Below are positions 1-7,806 of a stretch of DNA of 64,000 nucleotides, one piece after another. The notes beneath the pieces were generated by a model. It was not told the DNA's origin and did not search any database. It was given only the letters and a program-made list of their open reading frames with translations. The stretch is taken from NCBI RefSeq assembly GCF_030012525.1, contig NZ_CP124855.1:2232001-2296000 (forward strand), read 5' to 3'. Position numbers and translations under genes: made by a program. The number at the start of each line of letters is the position of its first letter. Within the stretch, counting starts at the first letter, position 1. The DNA is from Chryseobacterium gotjawalense (lineage in GTDB: Bacteria > Bacteroidota > Bacteroidia > Flavobacteriales > Weeksellaceae).

Positions 1-1329
1 CAAACGCAGGAAACCATCAGACGGTATCAGGAAATCGATAAGATCATTTCTAAAGTACTCTCCAAAAAACCACAGTTCAAAGAATTATTGACCGAGAAAT
101 TAGACAGGGTTTTGGTTCATAAATTCTGGGGATATGTGATTTTCGGACTGATTTTATTGGTTATTTTTCAAAGCGTTTTCTTTTTGGCAGAATATCCGAT
201 GAACTGGATTTCAGATTTTTTCCTTTGGCTGTCCGGTTTTGCTAATGAACATCTGCCTGCTGGACCTATTAATTCGCTCATCGCAAACGGAATTATTCCG
301 GGAGTGGGCGGCATTATGGTTTTTGCACCACAGATTGGGATTCTGCTTTATTTCCTTTATTTGTTGGAAGATTCGGGTTATATGGCAAGAGTTATTTTCC
401 TGATGGACCGGTTTCTGCGGCCGTTTGGTTTGAATGGGAAAAGTATTGTGCCGTTGGTTTCAGGAACCGCCTGCGCCATTCCGGCAATTATGTCTACACG
501 GAATATCGAGAATGTGAAAGAACGGTTGATTACCATTTTGGTAACTCCATTTATGACGTGTTCGGCACGACTTCCGGTGTACAGTATCATCATCGGACTG
601 ATTATTCCCAGCAAATTCTTTATCGGAATCAGTTATAAAGCTATTGCCTTGATGGCGATGTATTTTCTTGGATTTTTCACCTCATTAATGGCCTCTTTAA
701 TTTTAAAGAAAATTATTAAAAGCAACGCGAAATCTTTTTTAGTGATGGATTTGCCTTCCTATAAAATGCCGCTTTTCGGTTATGATTTTAAAATCGTTCT
801 GGGTAAAGTTTGGGAATTTATTACCGGTGCAGGAAAGATTATTTTCTTATTCAGTATCGTAATTTGGTTTTTCTCTTATATCGGACCAACGCAAAATAAG
901 AAAGATTTTGTCGCTACCGATGTAAGATTAGAACAGTCTTATCTCGCCAAAATGGGGAAATCAATAGAACCGGTTATCGCACCGCTCGGTTATGACTGGA
1001 AAATGGGCGTCGGGATTTTAACAAGTTTCGTGGCGAGAGAAGTATTTGTAGGAACTATGTCGACGCTCTACAGTTTAGACGATGAAGCACCGGAAGGAAA
1101 AATCATCGATAAAATGCGGGCAGACGTAAAACCAAACGGAGAGAAAATTTATAGCTTTGCAACAGGAATTTCGATTCTTTTCTTTTACGCTTTTGCGATG
1201 CAGTGTGTTTCTACTTTGGCCGTGGTATATCGAGAAACCAAATCCTGGAAATGGACGGTGGCGCAACTTTTCGGCATGTCGGGTCTGGCTTATATTGCCT
1301 CGCTGATTGTTTATCAAATTTTTAAATAA
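1..1329 (+). CDS. feoB: Ferrous iron transport protein B (C-terminal part)
   Basis: The reading frame is open from the first base, so the gene begins upstream and only the membrane part is seen (about 440 residues). FeoB imports Fe2+ across the inner membrane; the GTPase domain would lie before the window. Visible are several long hydrophobic segments, the conserved gate region with PGVGGIMVFAPQ, GTACAIPAIMSTR (the Cys of the first gate motif) and TPFMTCSARLPVY, and a C-terminal helix pair. An aqueous loop around KPNGEKIYSFATG is usual. The stop codon overlaps the start of the next gene (TAATG), which implies translational coupling to the small Cys-rich protein. Identification is very secure; only the N-terminus is missing. 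Confidence 0.97.
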   Translation, partial: QTQETIRRYQEIDKIISKVLSKKPQFKELLTEKLDRVLVHKFWGYVIFGLILLVIFQSVFFLAEYPMNWISDFFLWLSGFANEHLPAGPINSLIANGIIPGVGGIMVFAPQIGILLYFLYLLEDSGYMARVIFLMDRFLRPFGLNGKSIVPLVSGTACAIPAIMSTRNIENVKERLITILVTPFMTCSARLPVYSIIIGLIIPSKFFIGISYKAIALMAMYFLGFFTSLMASLILKKIIKSNAKSFLVMDLPSYKMPLFGYDFKIVLGKVWEFITGAGKIIFLFSIVIWFFSYIGPTQNKKDFVATDVRLEQSYLAKMGKSIEPVIAPLGYDWKMGVGILTSFVAREVFVGTMSTLYSLDDEAPEGKIIDKMRADVKPNGEKIYSFATGISILFFYAFAMQCVSTLAVVYRETKSWKWTVAQLFGMSGLAYIASLIVYQIFK

Positions 1330-1481
1330 TGGACAATTCTCTTGTTTTTCAATATGTCATTATCGCTGTAATTGTTTTGGCAGCGGGTTATTCTTTGTTT
1401 AAAATCGTTGCTAAAAATTTCAGTTCCAGGAAATTCAAAAACAAAGGAAAACCGGGTTGTGATTCGGATTGTGGTTGTTGA
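1329..1481 (+). CDS. FeoB-associated Cys-rich membrane protein
   Basis: A 50-residue protein whose ATG shares its first base with the last base of the feoB stop (TAATG). It has one N-terminal transmembrane helix (about residues 7-24, YVIIAVIVLAAGYSLFKIV), then a basic stretch (SSRKFKNKGK) and a Cys-rich tail, CDSDCGC. This architecture, plus the position directly after feoB, matches the FeoB-associated Cys-rich membrane protein family. Known: such proteins co-occur with FeoB in Bacteroidota and the Cys tail is thought to handle iron. Inference: it docks on the cytoplasmic side of FeoB. The stop is at 1479-1481. There is no alternative start. Confidence 0.85.
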   Translation: MDNSLVFQYVIIAVIVLAAGYSLFKIVAKNFSSRKFKNKGKPGCDSDCGC

Positions 1482-1517
1482 TAAATTTCCAAAAAAGAAG
1501 AAAAACTTTTCTTTATC

Positions 1518-1815
1518 TTTCTTAAAAACGGCGATATAGAAATCACCGGTGCTAATCATTTAGACCCTTATAAAACCTATTCACAGGGCGATTATCTCTT
1601 GTGGAAATTCAAAAGAAAGGATAGAATTGTTTGAGAAAAAATTTTTAAAAAGAGTCCGCTTTCTGCGGGATCTCCACAGGATATATTCGTAATATCAACA
1701 GGAAATTCGATCAGTTTTTTTAAACGGCCATTATTTAATTGAAAAGATTTATCGCCGGAAAATGCCGGAAAAGAGCTGAATTTAAAACACATTATTTACG
1801 GAAAAGCGAGCGTTT
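1518..1815 (+). pseudogene. Decayed Uma2-family nuclease-like gene
   Basis: No intact frame exists, but translated pieces line up in order with the Uma2 family (PD-(D/E)XK-like putative endonucleases common in Bacteroidota). Frame 1539 onward gives LDPYKTYSQGDYLLWKFKRK, then an in-frame TGA at 1632-1634, then EKIFKKSP, which corresponds to the usual 'ELIKGKIFKMSP' element. After a frame change near 1684 comes IRNINRKFDQFF, then another frame change into LSPENAGKELNLKH and YGKASVLEY, which match the C-terminal 'ILSPGNSKKE...GVLEYW' element. The middle, including the usual 'APFDVRL' segment, is missing. So the copy carries stops, at least two frameshifts and an internal deletion. I recognise the family by pattern only. 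Confidence 0.68.
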
Positions 1816-1925
1816 TGGAATATTAGACGGTACATGCGGCCGGGAAATTTGCCGGAAATACGGCTCTCTACCACCTGAAACCCACCATAGTCCCACCACA
1901 GTCTATACCCAACACCACCCCAACA

Positions 1926-1969
1926 CCAGAAGCCAGCCAGAAGCCAACCAGAAGCCAGCCAGAAGCCAA
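1926..1969 (+). repeat. 11-bp tandem repeat, four units
   Basis: Four exact-length units of CCAGAAGCCAR, alternating G and A at the last position, so it can also be read as two 22-bp units. It is C-rich compared with its surroundings. It sits in non-coding DNA right after the decayed Uma2-like gene. Confidence 0.85.
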
Positions 1970-2134
1970 CCACTCCAAATTCAACATTTCGCCTACCAAA
2001 AGAGAAGATTTCGGAAGATTTCGGAACGCCAATATTTTTCAAACCATCCGCAATCTACCTTTGTCGTGTAACTAAAAATCATTTATTGATAGAATACAAA
2101 GTAAAGACACGAAATGAAATTTGACGAAGTCAAT

Positions 2135-2294
2135 CCTTTCGTGTGACCATTATTAGTAAATAGCAGTTTCATTAAAAGTAAAAATAATTTCAAAACAAAG
2201 ATCTTACTCAATATTTTGTGTTGTTTTTCTGTTTTTATTGCGAAAATATCTATAATTCAAAATTATTATTACGGAATATTAAAAAAACACATAT
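2135..2294 (+). repeat. Duplicated upstream region, copy 1
   Basis: About 160 bases beginning CCTTTCGTGTGACCATTATT that are clearly related to 3688-3850, which precedes the third lipoprotein gene. Shared landmarks in the same order are TTAGTAAATAGCAGTTTCAT, AATTTCAAAACAAAGAT and CAATATTTTGTGTTGTTT. Both copies lie upstream of a lipoprotein gene, so the repeat probably carries its promoter region. Confidence 0.85.
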
Positions 2295-2359
2295 CTTAGA
2301 TTCAATAAAAAAAGCACGGTAATCATGAAAGAATAATTCTACTTTTTAAAACCGAAAAA

Positions 2360-2947
2360 ATGAAAACAATTATTTACACTGCGCTTTTAGGAATCCTATC
2401 TCTCGGTTGCGACCGAGCCACAAACGTAGATGTTACTTCAGACAACACGCTTCCACCAATTACCCAATCTGGCGCTAATACATTTGGATGCAAACTAAAC
2501 GGCGTTGTCTTTGTCCCGAATAAAGCCATTGGTTCAACAGTAGTTGAAAAGCCAATAATTTTTTATGGATATTATATTGATATTCCGAATCAGTCTAGTC
2601 GGATGTCAGTAATGCGACAAACGAATTTAAAAAACCTCTTAACTGTTGAGATTTATATGTATAGATTTTCAGCAGTCGGTGTTGGCGATTATATATTCGA
2701 TAACGCTTATTATTTCAACGATAATAATCAGCCTTTTAATTCATACCTAAGATGTATTGCAAAAAGTCCCGCAACAGCAGAATGGAAAACCTATGGCAGT
2801 TACAATAATTCAGGTAAACTAACAATTTCAAGGTTTGATATAAATGGATGTTCCGGGACTTTTTATGGAAAACTTAAAGAACAGAATGGTAATGAAGAAA
2901 TTGAAATTACCGACGGAAGATTTGATTTTAATTATAAAACACTATAA
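2360..2947 (+). CDS. Lipoprotein of the LPPxTQ/GxNTFG type (DUF6252-like), copy A
   Basis: A 195-residue protein with a short signal peptide and lipobox ending LSLGC (Cys17 would be lipidated), so it should be anchored in a membrane facing the periplasm or cell surface. After the Cys comes a spacer and the motif TLPPITQSGANTFGCKLNG, which I associate with DUF6252-type lipoproteins of Bacteroidota. The rest looks beta-rich and ends in EIEITDGRFDFNY. Three Cys in the mature part could form disulfides. It is about 89 percent identical to the next gene (22 differences in 195 residues), so the two arose by recent tandem duplication. Function unknown. The start ATG follows an A-rich stretch as expected in this group. 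Confidence 0.85.
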   Translation: MKTIIYTALLGILSLGCDRATNVDVTSDNTLPPITQSGANTFGCKLNGVVFVPNKAIGSTVVEKPIIFYGYYIDIPNQSSRMSVMRQTNLKNLLTVEIYMYRFSAVGVGDYIFDNAYYFNDNNQPFNSYLRCIAKSPATAEWKTYGSYNNSGKLTISRFDINGCSGTFYGKLKEQNGNEEIEITDGRFDFNYKTL

Positions 2948-2949
2948 AC

Positions 2950-2998
2950 ATGAAAAAATAATTCTACTTTTTTAGATTTTTGATCTAAATCTATCCTC
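2950..2998 (+). repeat. Duplication scar with vestigial gene start (after copy A)
   Basis: A 49-base segment beginning ATGAAAAAATAATTCTAC is almost identical to 3636-3685. It reads as a dead start (Met-Lys-Lys-stop). The same element in shortened form precedes copy A at 2325. These look like remnants of the first codons of a further lipoprotein gene left at the joints of the duplicated units. Confidence 0.7.
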
Positions 2999-3045
2999 GT
3001 CGCAAAAATATCATTTAACTTTATCTAAGTTTTAAAACCAAAAAA

Positions 3046-3633
3046 ATGAAAACAATTATTTACACCACACTTTTAGGAATCTTATCTCTCGGTTGCGACC
3101 GAGCCACCAACGTAGATGTTCCTTCAGATAACACACTGCCGCCAATAACCCAATCTGGCGCCAATACATTCGGCTGCAAACTAAATAGCGTTGTCTTTAT
3201 CCCAACCAAAGCCATTGGTTCGACAGTAGTTGAAAAGCCAATACATTTTTACGGATATTATATTGATACGCCGAATCATTCAAATAAAATATCAGCATTG
3301 CGACAAACAAATTTAAAAAATCTTTTAAACGTTGAGATTTATATGTATAAATTTTCAGTAATAGGTGTTGGTGATTATATATTTGACAACGCTTATTACT
3401 TCGACGACAATAATCAACCATTTAATTCATACCTAAGATGTATCGCAAAGAGTCCCGCAACAGGGGAATGGAAAACTTATGGCAGTTTTAATAATTCTGG
3501 TAAAGTAACAATTTCACGATTTGATCTAAATGGATGTTCCGGAACTTTTTATGGAAAACTTAAAGAGCAGAATGGTAATGAAGAAATTGAAATTACCGAC
3601 GGAAGATTTGATTTTAATTATAAAACACTGTAA
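3046..3633 (+). CDS. Lipoprotein of the LPPxTQ/GxNTFG type (DUF6252-like), copy B
   Basis: A 195-residue near-twin of the preceding gene, 686 bp downstream start to start. The signal peptide, lipobox (LSLGC, Cys17), the PPITQSGANTFGCKLN motif and the EITDGRFDFNYKTL end are conserved. Substitutions are scattered, mostly conservative (I/V, K/R, N/D), and no frame damage is present, so both copies seem to be kept functional. The upstream 98 bases differ from those of copy A, with no good match to the long duplicated promoter region, so B may be transcribed by read-through from A. Function unknown; a cell-envelope role is inferred only from the lipobox. Confidence 0.85.
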   Translation: MKTIIYTTLLGILSLGCDRATNVDVPSDNTLPPITQSGANTFGCKLNSVVFIPTKAIGSTVVEKPIHFYGYYIDTPNHSNKISALRQTNLKNLLNVEIYMYKFSVIGVGDYIFDNAYYFDDNNQPFNSYLRCIAKSPATGEWKTYGSFNNSGKVTISRFDLNGCSGTFYGKLKEQNGNEEIEITDGRFDFNYKTL

Positions 3634-3635
3634 AT

Positions 3636-3685
3636 ATGAAAAAAATAATTCTACTTTTTTAGATTTTTGATCTAAATCTATCCTC
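3636..3685 (+). repeat. Duplication scar with vestigial gene start (after copy B)
   Basis: Same segment as 2950-2998. Here the dead start is longer: Met-Lys-Lys-Ile-Ile-Leu-Leu-Phe and then TAG at 3660-3662. It resembles the first residues of a lipoprotein signal peptide, so a neighbouring paralogue was probably truncated at this joint. Confidence 0.7.
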
Positions 3686-3687
3686 TT

Positions 3688-3850
3688 CCTTTCGTATAAC
3701 CGTCATTAGTAAATAGCAGTTTCATCAAAAGTAAAAATCATTTCAAAACAAAGATTTTATTCAATATTTTGTGTTGTTTATCTGTGTTTATTACGAAAAC
3801 ACCTATAGTTTAAATAATTATTGTGGAATTATAAAATTAATATATCTTTA
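3688..3850 (+). repeat. Duplicated upstream region, copy 2
   Basis: Begins CCTTTCGTATAACCGTCATT and matches 2135-2294 over about 160 bases with scattered differences. It precedes the third lipoprotein gene by a few tens of bases. I see no perfect TAnnTTTG box in either copy, so the promoter itself cannot be placed with confidence. Confidence 0.85.
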
Positions 3851-3876
3851 TAATCAACCAAAAAAAATATCTTTTT

Positions 3877-4467
3877 ATGAAAACTCTACTCTTCTTAGCC
3901 TTAGCTTGTATAGGGCTTTTTTCTTCCTGCAAAGACCGCGATGCAGACCCAAATACTCTTCCCGAAGCCACACAATCTGGAAAAAATACTTTTGGTGTGA
4001 AAATAAACGGAAAAGCCTATACTCCAAAATCTTCTAAGAATGATCTATCCAATATTGGATATCCAACTTACAATGGGGTTTGGGATGATTTTTCCTATGA
4101 TGAGAACAAAACATTTTCACCTTTAGTAAGTCTTGATAACGTAAATCTTACGAGGATAATCCTTCGTATAAATGACCCCAAAGGAATAACCTCAAAAGAA
4201 TATATGTTGAACGGACAGGATCAGAACAACCCTCAAGGTCGAATAACAATAGGATATCTTATATATGAAACTACAACGTTGAAAAAACAATACAACGCAA
4301 TTCCCAATAGTGGATCAATAATTATCACTAAAAATGATAATAATGTTATCAGCGGCGTATTTTCAGGTAAATTACAAAATGTTTCCGACGCAAATGACAA
4401 ATTGGAAATTACGGAAGGAAGATTTGATTTTAATAAAAATACCATCAATGACTATAAATTCCCATAA
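3877..4467 (+). CDS. Lipoprotein of the LPExTQ/GxNTFG type (DUF6252-like), diverged copy C
   Basis: A 196-residue lipoprotein with signal peptide and lipobox LFSSC (Cys18). It keeps the family signature (LPEATQSGKNTFGVKINGK) and the C-terminal signature (LEITEGRFDFNKN) of copies A and B, but the middle is largely different and the mature protein lacks their Cys residues. Its upstream region is a duplicate of that of copy A, so promoter region and gene have moved as a block while the coding parts diverged to different degrees. The gene ends 64 bases before the large secreted hydrolase, on the same strand. Function unknown. Confidence 0.83.
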   Translation: MKTLLFLALACIGLFSSCKDRDADPNTLPEATQSGKNTFGVKINGKAYTPKSSKNDLSNIGYPTYNGVWDDFSYDENKTFSPLVSLDNVNLTRIILRINDPKGITSKEYMLNGQDQNNPQGRITIGYLIYETTTLKKQYNAIPNSGSIIITKNDNNVISGVFSGKLQNVSDANDKLEITEGRFDFNKNTINDYKFP

Positions 4468-4531
4468 GTAACAAATTGCAAACATTACCGCTTTCAATAA
4501 AAATAATTAACCACAAAATCAATAAAAAATT

Positions 4532-7500
4532 ATGAGAAAAATATATTCGCTAATTCTCTTGTTAGGTCTTCAAATCCTTTATGGTCAAAGTTTTAATTGG
4601 GACATTGCTTTATCACAAATATACACTCCTGTAAGCGGAACATCTCCGAAAAAAGTGCTTTTAGACAAAGCACCGATATTTGCAGATCTCTACAATTTTA
4701 ATTATCCAGAATACAACACAAGTAATTCGGATCATTTTCAGCAAGCTCTTACTGAGCTAAACATGGCTTCGAACAATATTTTTACCAATCAGAATTCATT
4801 TCCTGACTTCATCCAAATTTGCAACACCGCAAATGAAATACCTATTGGTATTTTAAGTGTAAAATCTTCTTATCTTAATTATGATGAAGAAGATAATAGC
4901 AATGGTAATCTCCAACTTATTAATAATGTATTTCATCCTATTAATAGTTCCGTCCCAAACTTTATAGAGAAAGATTTACTTGTAATATCTCCCTTATTTC
5001 CTGCATTCAGCAGTTTAAGTAACTCCTATAATTTTAAAATTGATGCTTCACAATTTTATCAGTATATAAATAATGTTAAAAAATTAGATGCTGATTTTGG
5101 GGATGGGGTATGGCGAAACCTAATAACTGATTATTTAATCCAACCCTCCGTTTCTGTCAACATTCCTACCTCTGGAGTACAAAAACAAAAAATTAGCTTT
5201 AGAACAACATTAGAAAATGGCAGTCAAATTACAACTTATTCAGAAATATTGCTAAGCAAGAAAACAGATAGTGTACTATTATCAAAAAAAACTGAATCTT
5301 GCAGTATTTCATCCCTTTTGAAACATCGTTCTACAATTGCAGATGCAGTGGGAGTAAAAGGCGAAATTGAATATAAAATTTGGTATGGAAATCAAAACAG
5401 CACTTGTAACATCAGAAAGCCAATTATCATCGTAGATGGTTTTGATCCGGGTGATAAAAGGCGAATTGATTATAATGATTGTTACGAGGATGATAGATGC
5501 AAATATGAAGGTATGAAAATTGAAACTTACGGGTCTTTATCAAAATTAATGGAATATAGTGAAGGCTCGCTAATCGACAAACTAAATGAAAAAAACTTTG
5601 ATGTTATATTGGTTAATCTCCCCTATTATAACAAAATACAAAACAATCCCAACTCCGAAGTAATCTGCGCTGGAGCAGATGATATTGTAAGAAACGCATA
5701 TACTGTTGCGTCTTTTATTCAGAAAATTAATTCAGATTTACAAACGGTTAGTAGTTCAGAAAAATTAGTAGTGGTGGGTCCGAGTATGGGTGGTCTTATT
5801 ACAAGATATGCATTGGCATATTTGGAAAAACAAGGCATTAATCACAATACAAAAGTATGGGTTTCTATGGACAGTCCTCATCAAGGAGCAAATATTCCAC
5901 TGGCAATACAAGAAGATATTTGGTTTTTTGCAAAAATGTTAAAACAAAATAGCGCTGACGAACAATTTACAAAAACACTTCATTCACCTGCAGCAGAACA
6001 GATGCTCATAGACATTGTGAAAAATGATGGCTTCCCTTACAAGAATCAAAACAATACCACTTTCTTAGCTTATGTTAAAAATAACGGAGTGGCTGGTTCG
6101 GATGGCTTTCCGGTTTCGTATGGTATTAAGAACATTGCAATTACAAACGGCTCTTTAAGTGGAGTTAAAAATGTAAATCCAAAAGAAAATTTTTTACATA
6201 TAAAAGCAAGTGCCAAAATCAGATTATTAGGAATTAGAGTAGGTAGAAAAAGAATTTTCAGGGTCAATAATTATTATATGTCCAACCAAGGCGAAAGTTT
6301 ACTATTAGTTCAGAACCAAGGGAGAAATCCTGATAAAAATGTTAGCAACATAGACTATACCACTACAATAATTTCTGCTTGGGACAGTAATGGTAGTATG
6401 GATGCTGTTCCAGGAGGGAATACAAATTCCGCAAATGATTTAAAGGAGCAAGTTAATGCCAGTTTGGAAGGGACTAATGCTTTTTCTTTTCCCATTTCCT
6501 TTGGTAATTGGTTTATTCTTCCCGCTTTAACCACAGATAAAAACTTAATTATTGATAGAGTAATTCCGTCTACCAAAGAAGCCATAATTATACCTCAAAC
6601 TTTCATTCCGATGCATTCTGCGTTAGACACCAGCGGTTTCTCGGATTGGTATCAACCTATCACAAAAAATATATCATGTAGTGGTCAAACAAGGTTCGAT
6701 AGCTTTTATGGTGAAAACTTTAATATGGAACATGTTTCTTTTACTCCAAACATGGTTAATTGGCTACTTAAATCAATAACAGAGGGCATACAGGATCCTT
6801 ACTTTCCTATAGAATCAACCCAATTCAATGGCTCGAATATAATTTGTGAAAATTCTACAAGCACTTATAGTTTTCCAGATCCTTGCAAACTTCCAAGCAC
6901 CCCCACTTGGTCTTTAAGCAACACAAACGCCCAAATAATTTCTTCCACAGCAAGTTCAGTTACCCTACAAGGAATTTCAAATGGGCTTGTGATACTCACC
7001 GCAACATTTCAAAACGGGCAAACGTTCACTAAAAAGATCTGGATAGGAAAACCTTTCTTTGATGTCACCCAAATAGATGACCCAACTTATTATAACGAAT
7101 CCCATTTCTATTTAGATGGTGGAGTAAATCATCCAATAGAATCACAAGGCATCACCAATATTAAATGGACGAAAGTTTCCGCAAACCCTTCACATGTCAG
7201 ATTATTTGCCATGCAAAACAATCCGGAAGCATGGGCAATGGGCGATAATAACTCGTGGACGATGGATATAAAAGTAGAAGCAACCAACGCCTGCGGAACA
7301 ACTGAATTCTTTACAACAATAATGCCTCCTCCTGCACTGCCTTGCGAAATATACAATCTTGTTAAAGATGGCGAAACCTCCAATAGCTATTCCGTCTTAA
7401 GAGTAATTGAACCTCCATGCTTATCCAACAAAACGGTGACTTCAAGACAAGGTGATCAATATCAAATAACGGTAGCCAACAGCTTGGGCATCATCGTCAT

Positions 7501-7612
7501 TTTAAAAACAGGCGATACTTTCGATTTAAGTTCATTCCCAACAGGAATGTATGTCGTAAACATTCAGAAAGACAATCAGGTCATTATCAATCAAACTCTT
7601 ATTAAACATTAA
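4532..7612 (+). CDS. Large secreted alpha/beta hydrolase with Ig-like region and T9SS sorting tail
   Basis: A 1026-residue exported protein. Residues 1-19 form a signal peptide (LLLGLQILYGQS). A serine-hydrolase (PGAP1/lipase-like) domain occupies about residues 290-620: the oxyanion-side strand IIIVDGFDPGDKRR is followed by the nucleophile elbow VVVGPSMGGL (Ser418) and VSMDSPHQGANIP. His and acid residues cannot be fixed by eye; HSALDTSGFSDW is a candidate. Around residues 760-860 is an Ig-like/PKD-like segment. The last ~75 residues (ending TGMYVVNIQKDNQVIINQTL) look like a type A sorting domain of the type IX secretion system, so it should reach the cell surface or medium. Substrate unknown; esterase or lipase is an inference from the GxSxG. 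Confidence 0.8.
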   Translation: MRKIYSLILLLGLQILYGQSFNWDIALSQIYTPVSGTSPKKVLLDKAPIFADLYNFNYPEYNTSNSDHFQQALTELNMASNNIFTNQNSFPDFIQICNTANEIPIGILSVKSSYLNYDEEDNSNGNLQLINNVFHPINSSVPNFIEKDLLVISPLFPAFSSLSNSYNFKIDASQFYQYINNVKKLDADFGDGVWRNLITDYLIQPSVSVNIPTSGVQKQKISFRTTLENGSQITTYSEILLSKKTDSVLLSKKTESCSISSLLKHRSTIADAVGVKGEIEYKIWYGNQNSTCNIRKPIIIVDGFDPGDKRRIDYNDCYEDDRCKYEGMKIETYGSLSKLMEYSEGSLIDKLNEKNFDVILVNLPYYNKIQNNPNSEVICAGADDIVRNAYTVASFIQKINSDLQTVSSSEKLVVVGPSMGGLITRYALAYLEKQGINHNTKVWVSMDSPHQGANIPLAIQEDIWFFAKMLKQNSADEQFTKTLHSPAAEQMLIDIVKNDGFPYKNQNNTTFLAYVKNNGVAGSDGFPVSYGIKNIAITNGSLSGVKNVNPKENFLHIKASAKIRLLGIRVGRKRIFRVNNYYMSNQGESLLLVQNQGRNPDKNVSNIDYTTTIISAWDSNGSMDAVPGGNTNSANDLKEQVNASLEGTNAFSFPISFGNWFILPALTTDKNLIIDRVIPSTKEAIIIPQTFIPMHSALDTSGFSDWYQPITKNISCSGQTRFDSFYGENFNMEHVSFTPNMVNWLLKSITEGIQDPYFPIESTQFNGSNIICENSTSTYSFPDPCKLPSTPTWSLSNTNAQIISSTASSVTLQGISNGLVILTATFQNGQTFTKKIWIGKPFFDVTQIDDPTYYNESHFYLDGGVNHPIESQGITNIKWTKVSANPSHVRLFAMQNNPEAWAMGDNNSWTMDIKVEATNACGTTEFFTTIMPPPALPCEIYNLVKDGETSNSYSVLRVIEPPCLSNKTVTSRQGDQYQITVANSLGIIVILKTGDTFDLSSFPTGMYVVNIQKDNQVIINQTLIKH

Positions 7613-7633
7613 AAAATTTCTCACAACCTTCTT

Positions 7634-7665
7634 AAACAGACAGAATTTTCTGTCTGTTTTTTTTT
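7634..7665 (+). terminator. Rho-independent terminator after the secreted hydrolase
   Basis: A perfect 12-bp stem (AAACAGACAGAA / TTCTGTCTGTTT) with a very tight loop followed by a run of T. It ends 53 bases after the stop of the hydrolase gene. Confidence 0.9.
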
Positions 7666-7806
7666 GCAACAATGTTAAATGTCATTTGTTTTTCAATTTA
7701 AATTTTTCAAAACAAGTTTAAATCTTTTGTAACTTTATCTCCCTAAAAATCAAGTGCTAGACATTTCCTTTTTAGTATTATCCTTAAATTATTAAAACCA
7801 AATATT

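Larger units (their letters stand above)
1816..2359. other. Gene-free stretch with repeats
   Basis: About 540 bases without a credible gene between the Uma2 remnant and the first lipoprotein. Open frames here are low-complexity readings of the 11-bp tandem repeat (1926-1969) and show no family resemblance. The right half (2135-2294) is a copy of the region upstream of the third lipoprotein. At 2325-2336 there is a dead gene start (ATG-AAA-GAA-TAA) that matches vestigial starts found after the next two lipoprotein genes. Confidence 0.6.

Noticed and set aside
1835-2071. Open frames of 86 and 110 codons on both strands through the tandem repeat
   Set aside because: Low-complexity text produced by the CCAGAAGCCAR repeat in two frames, with no family resemblance; the region also contains the decayed Uma2 gene.
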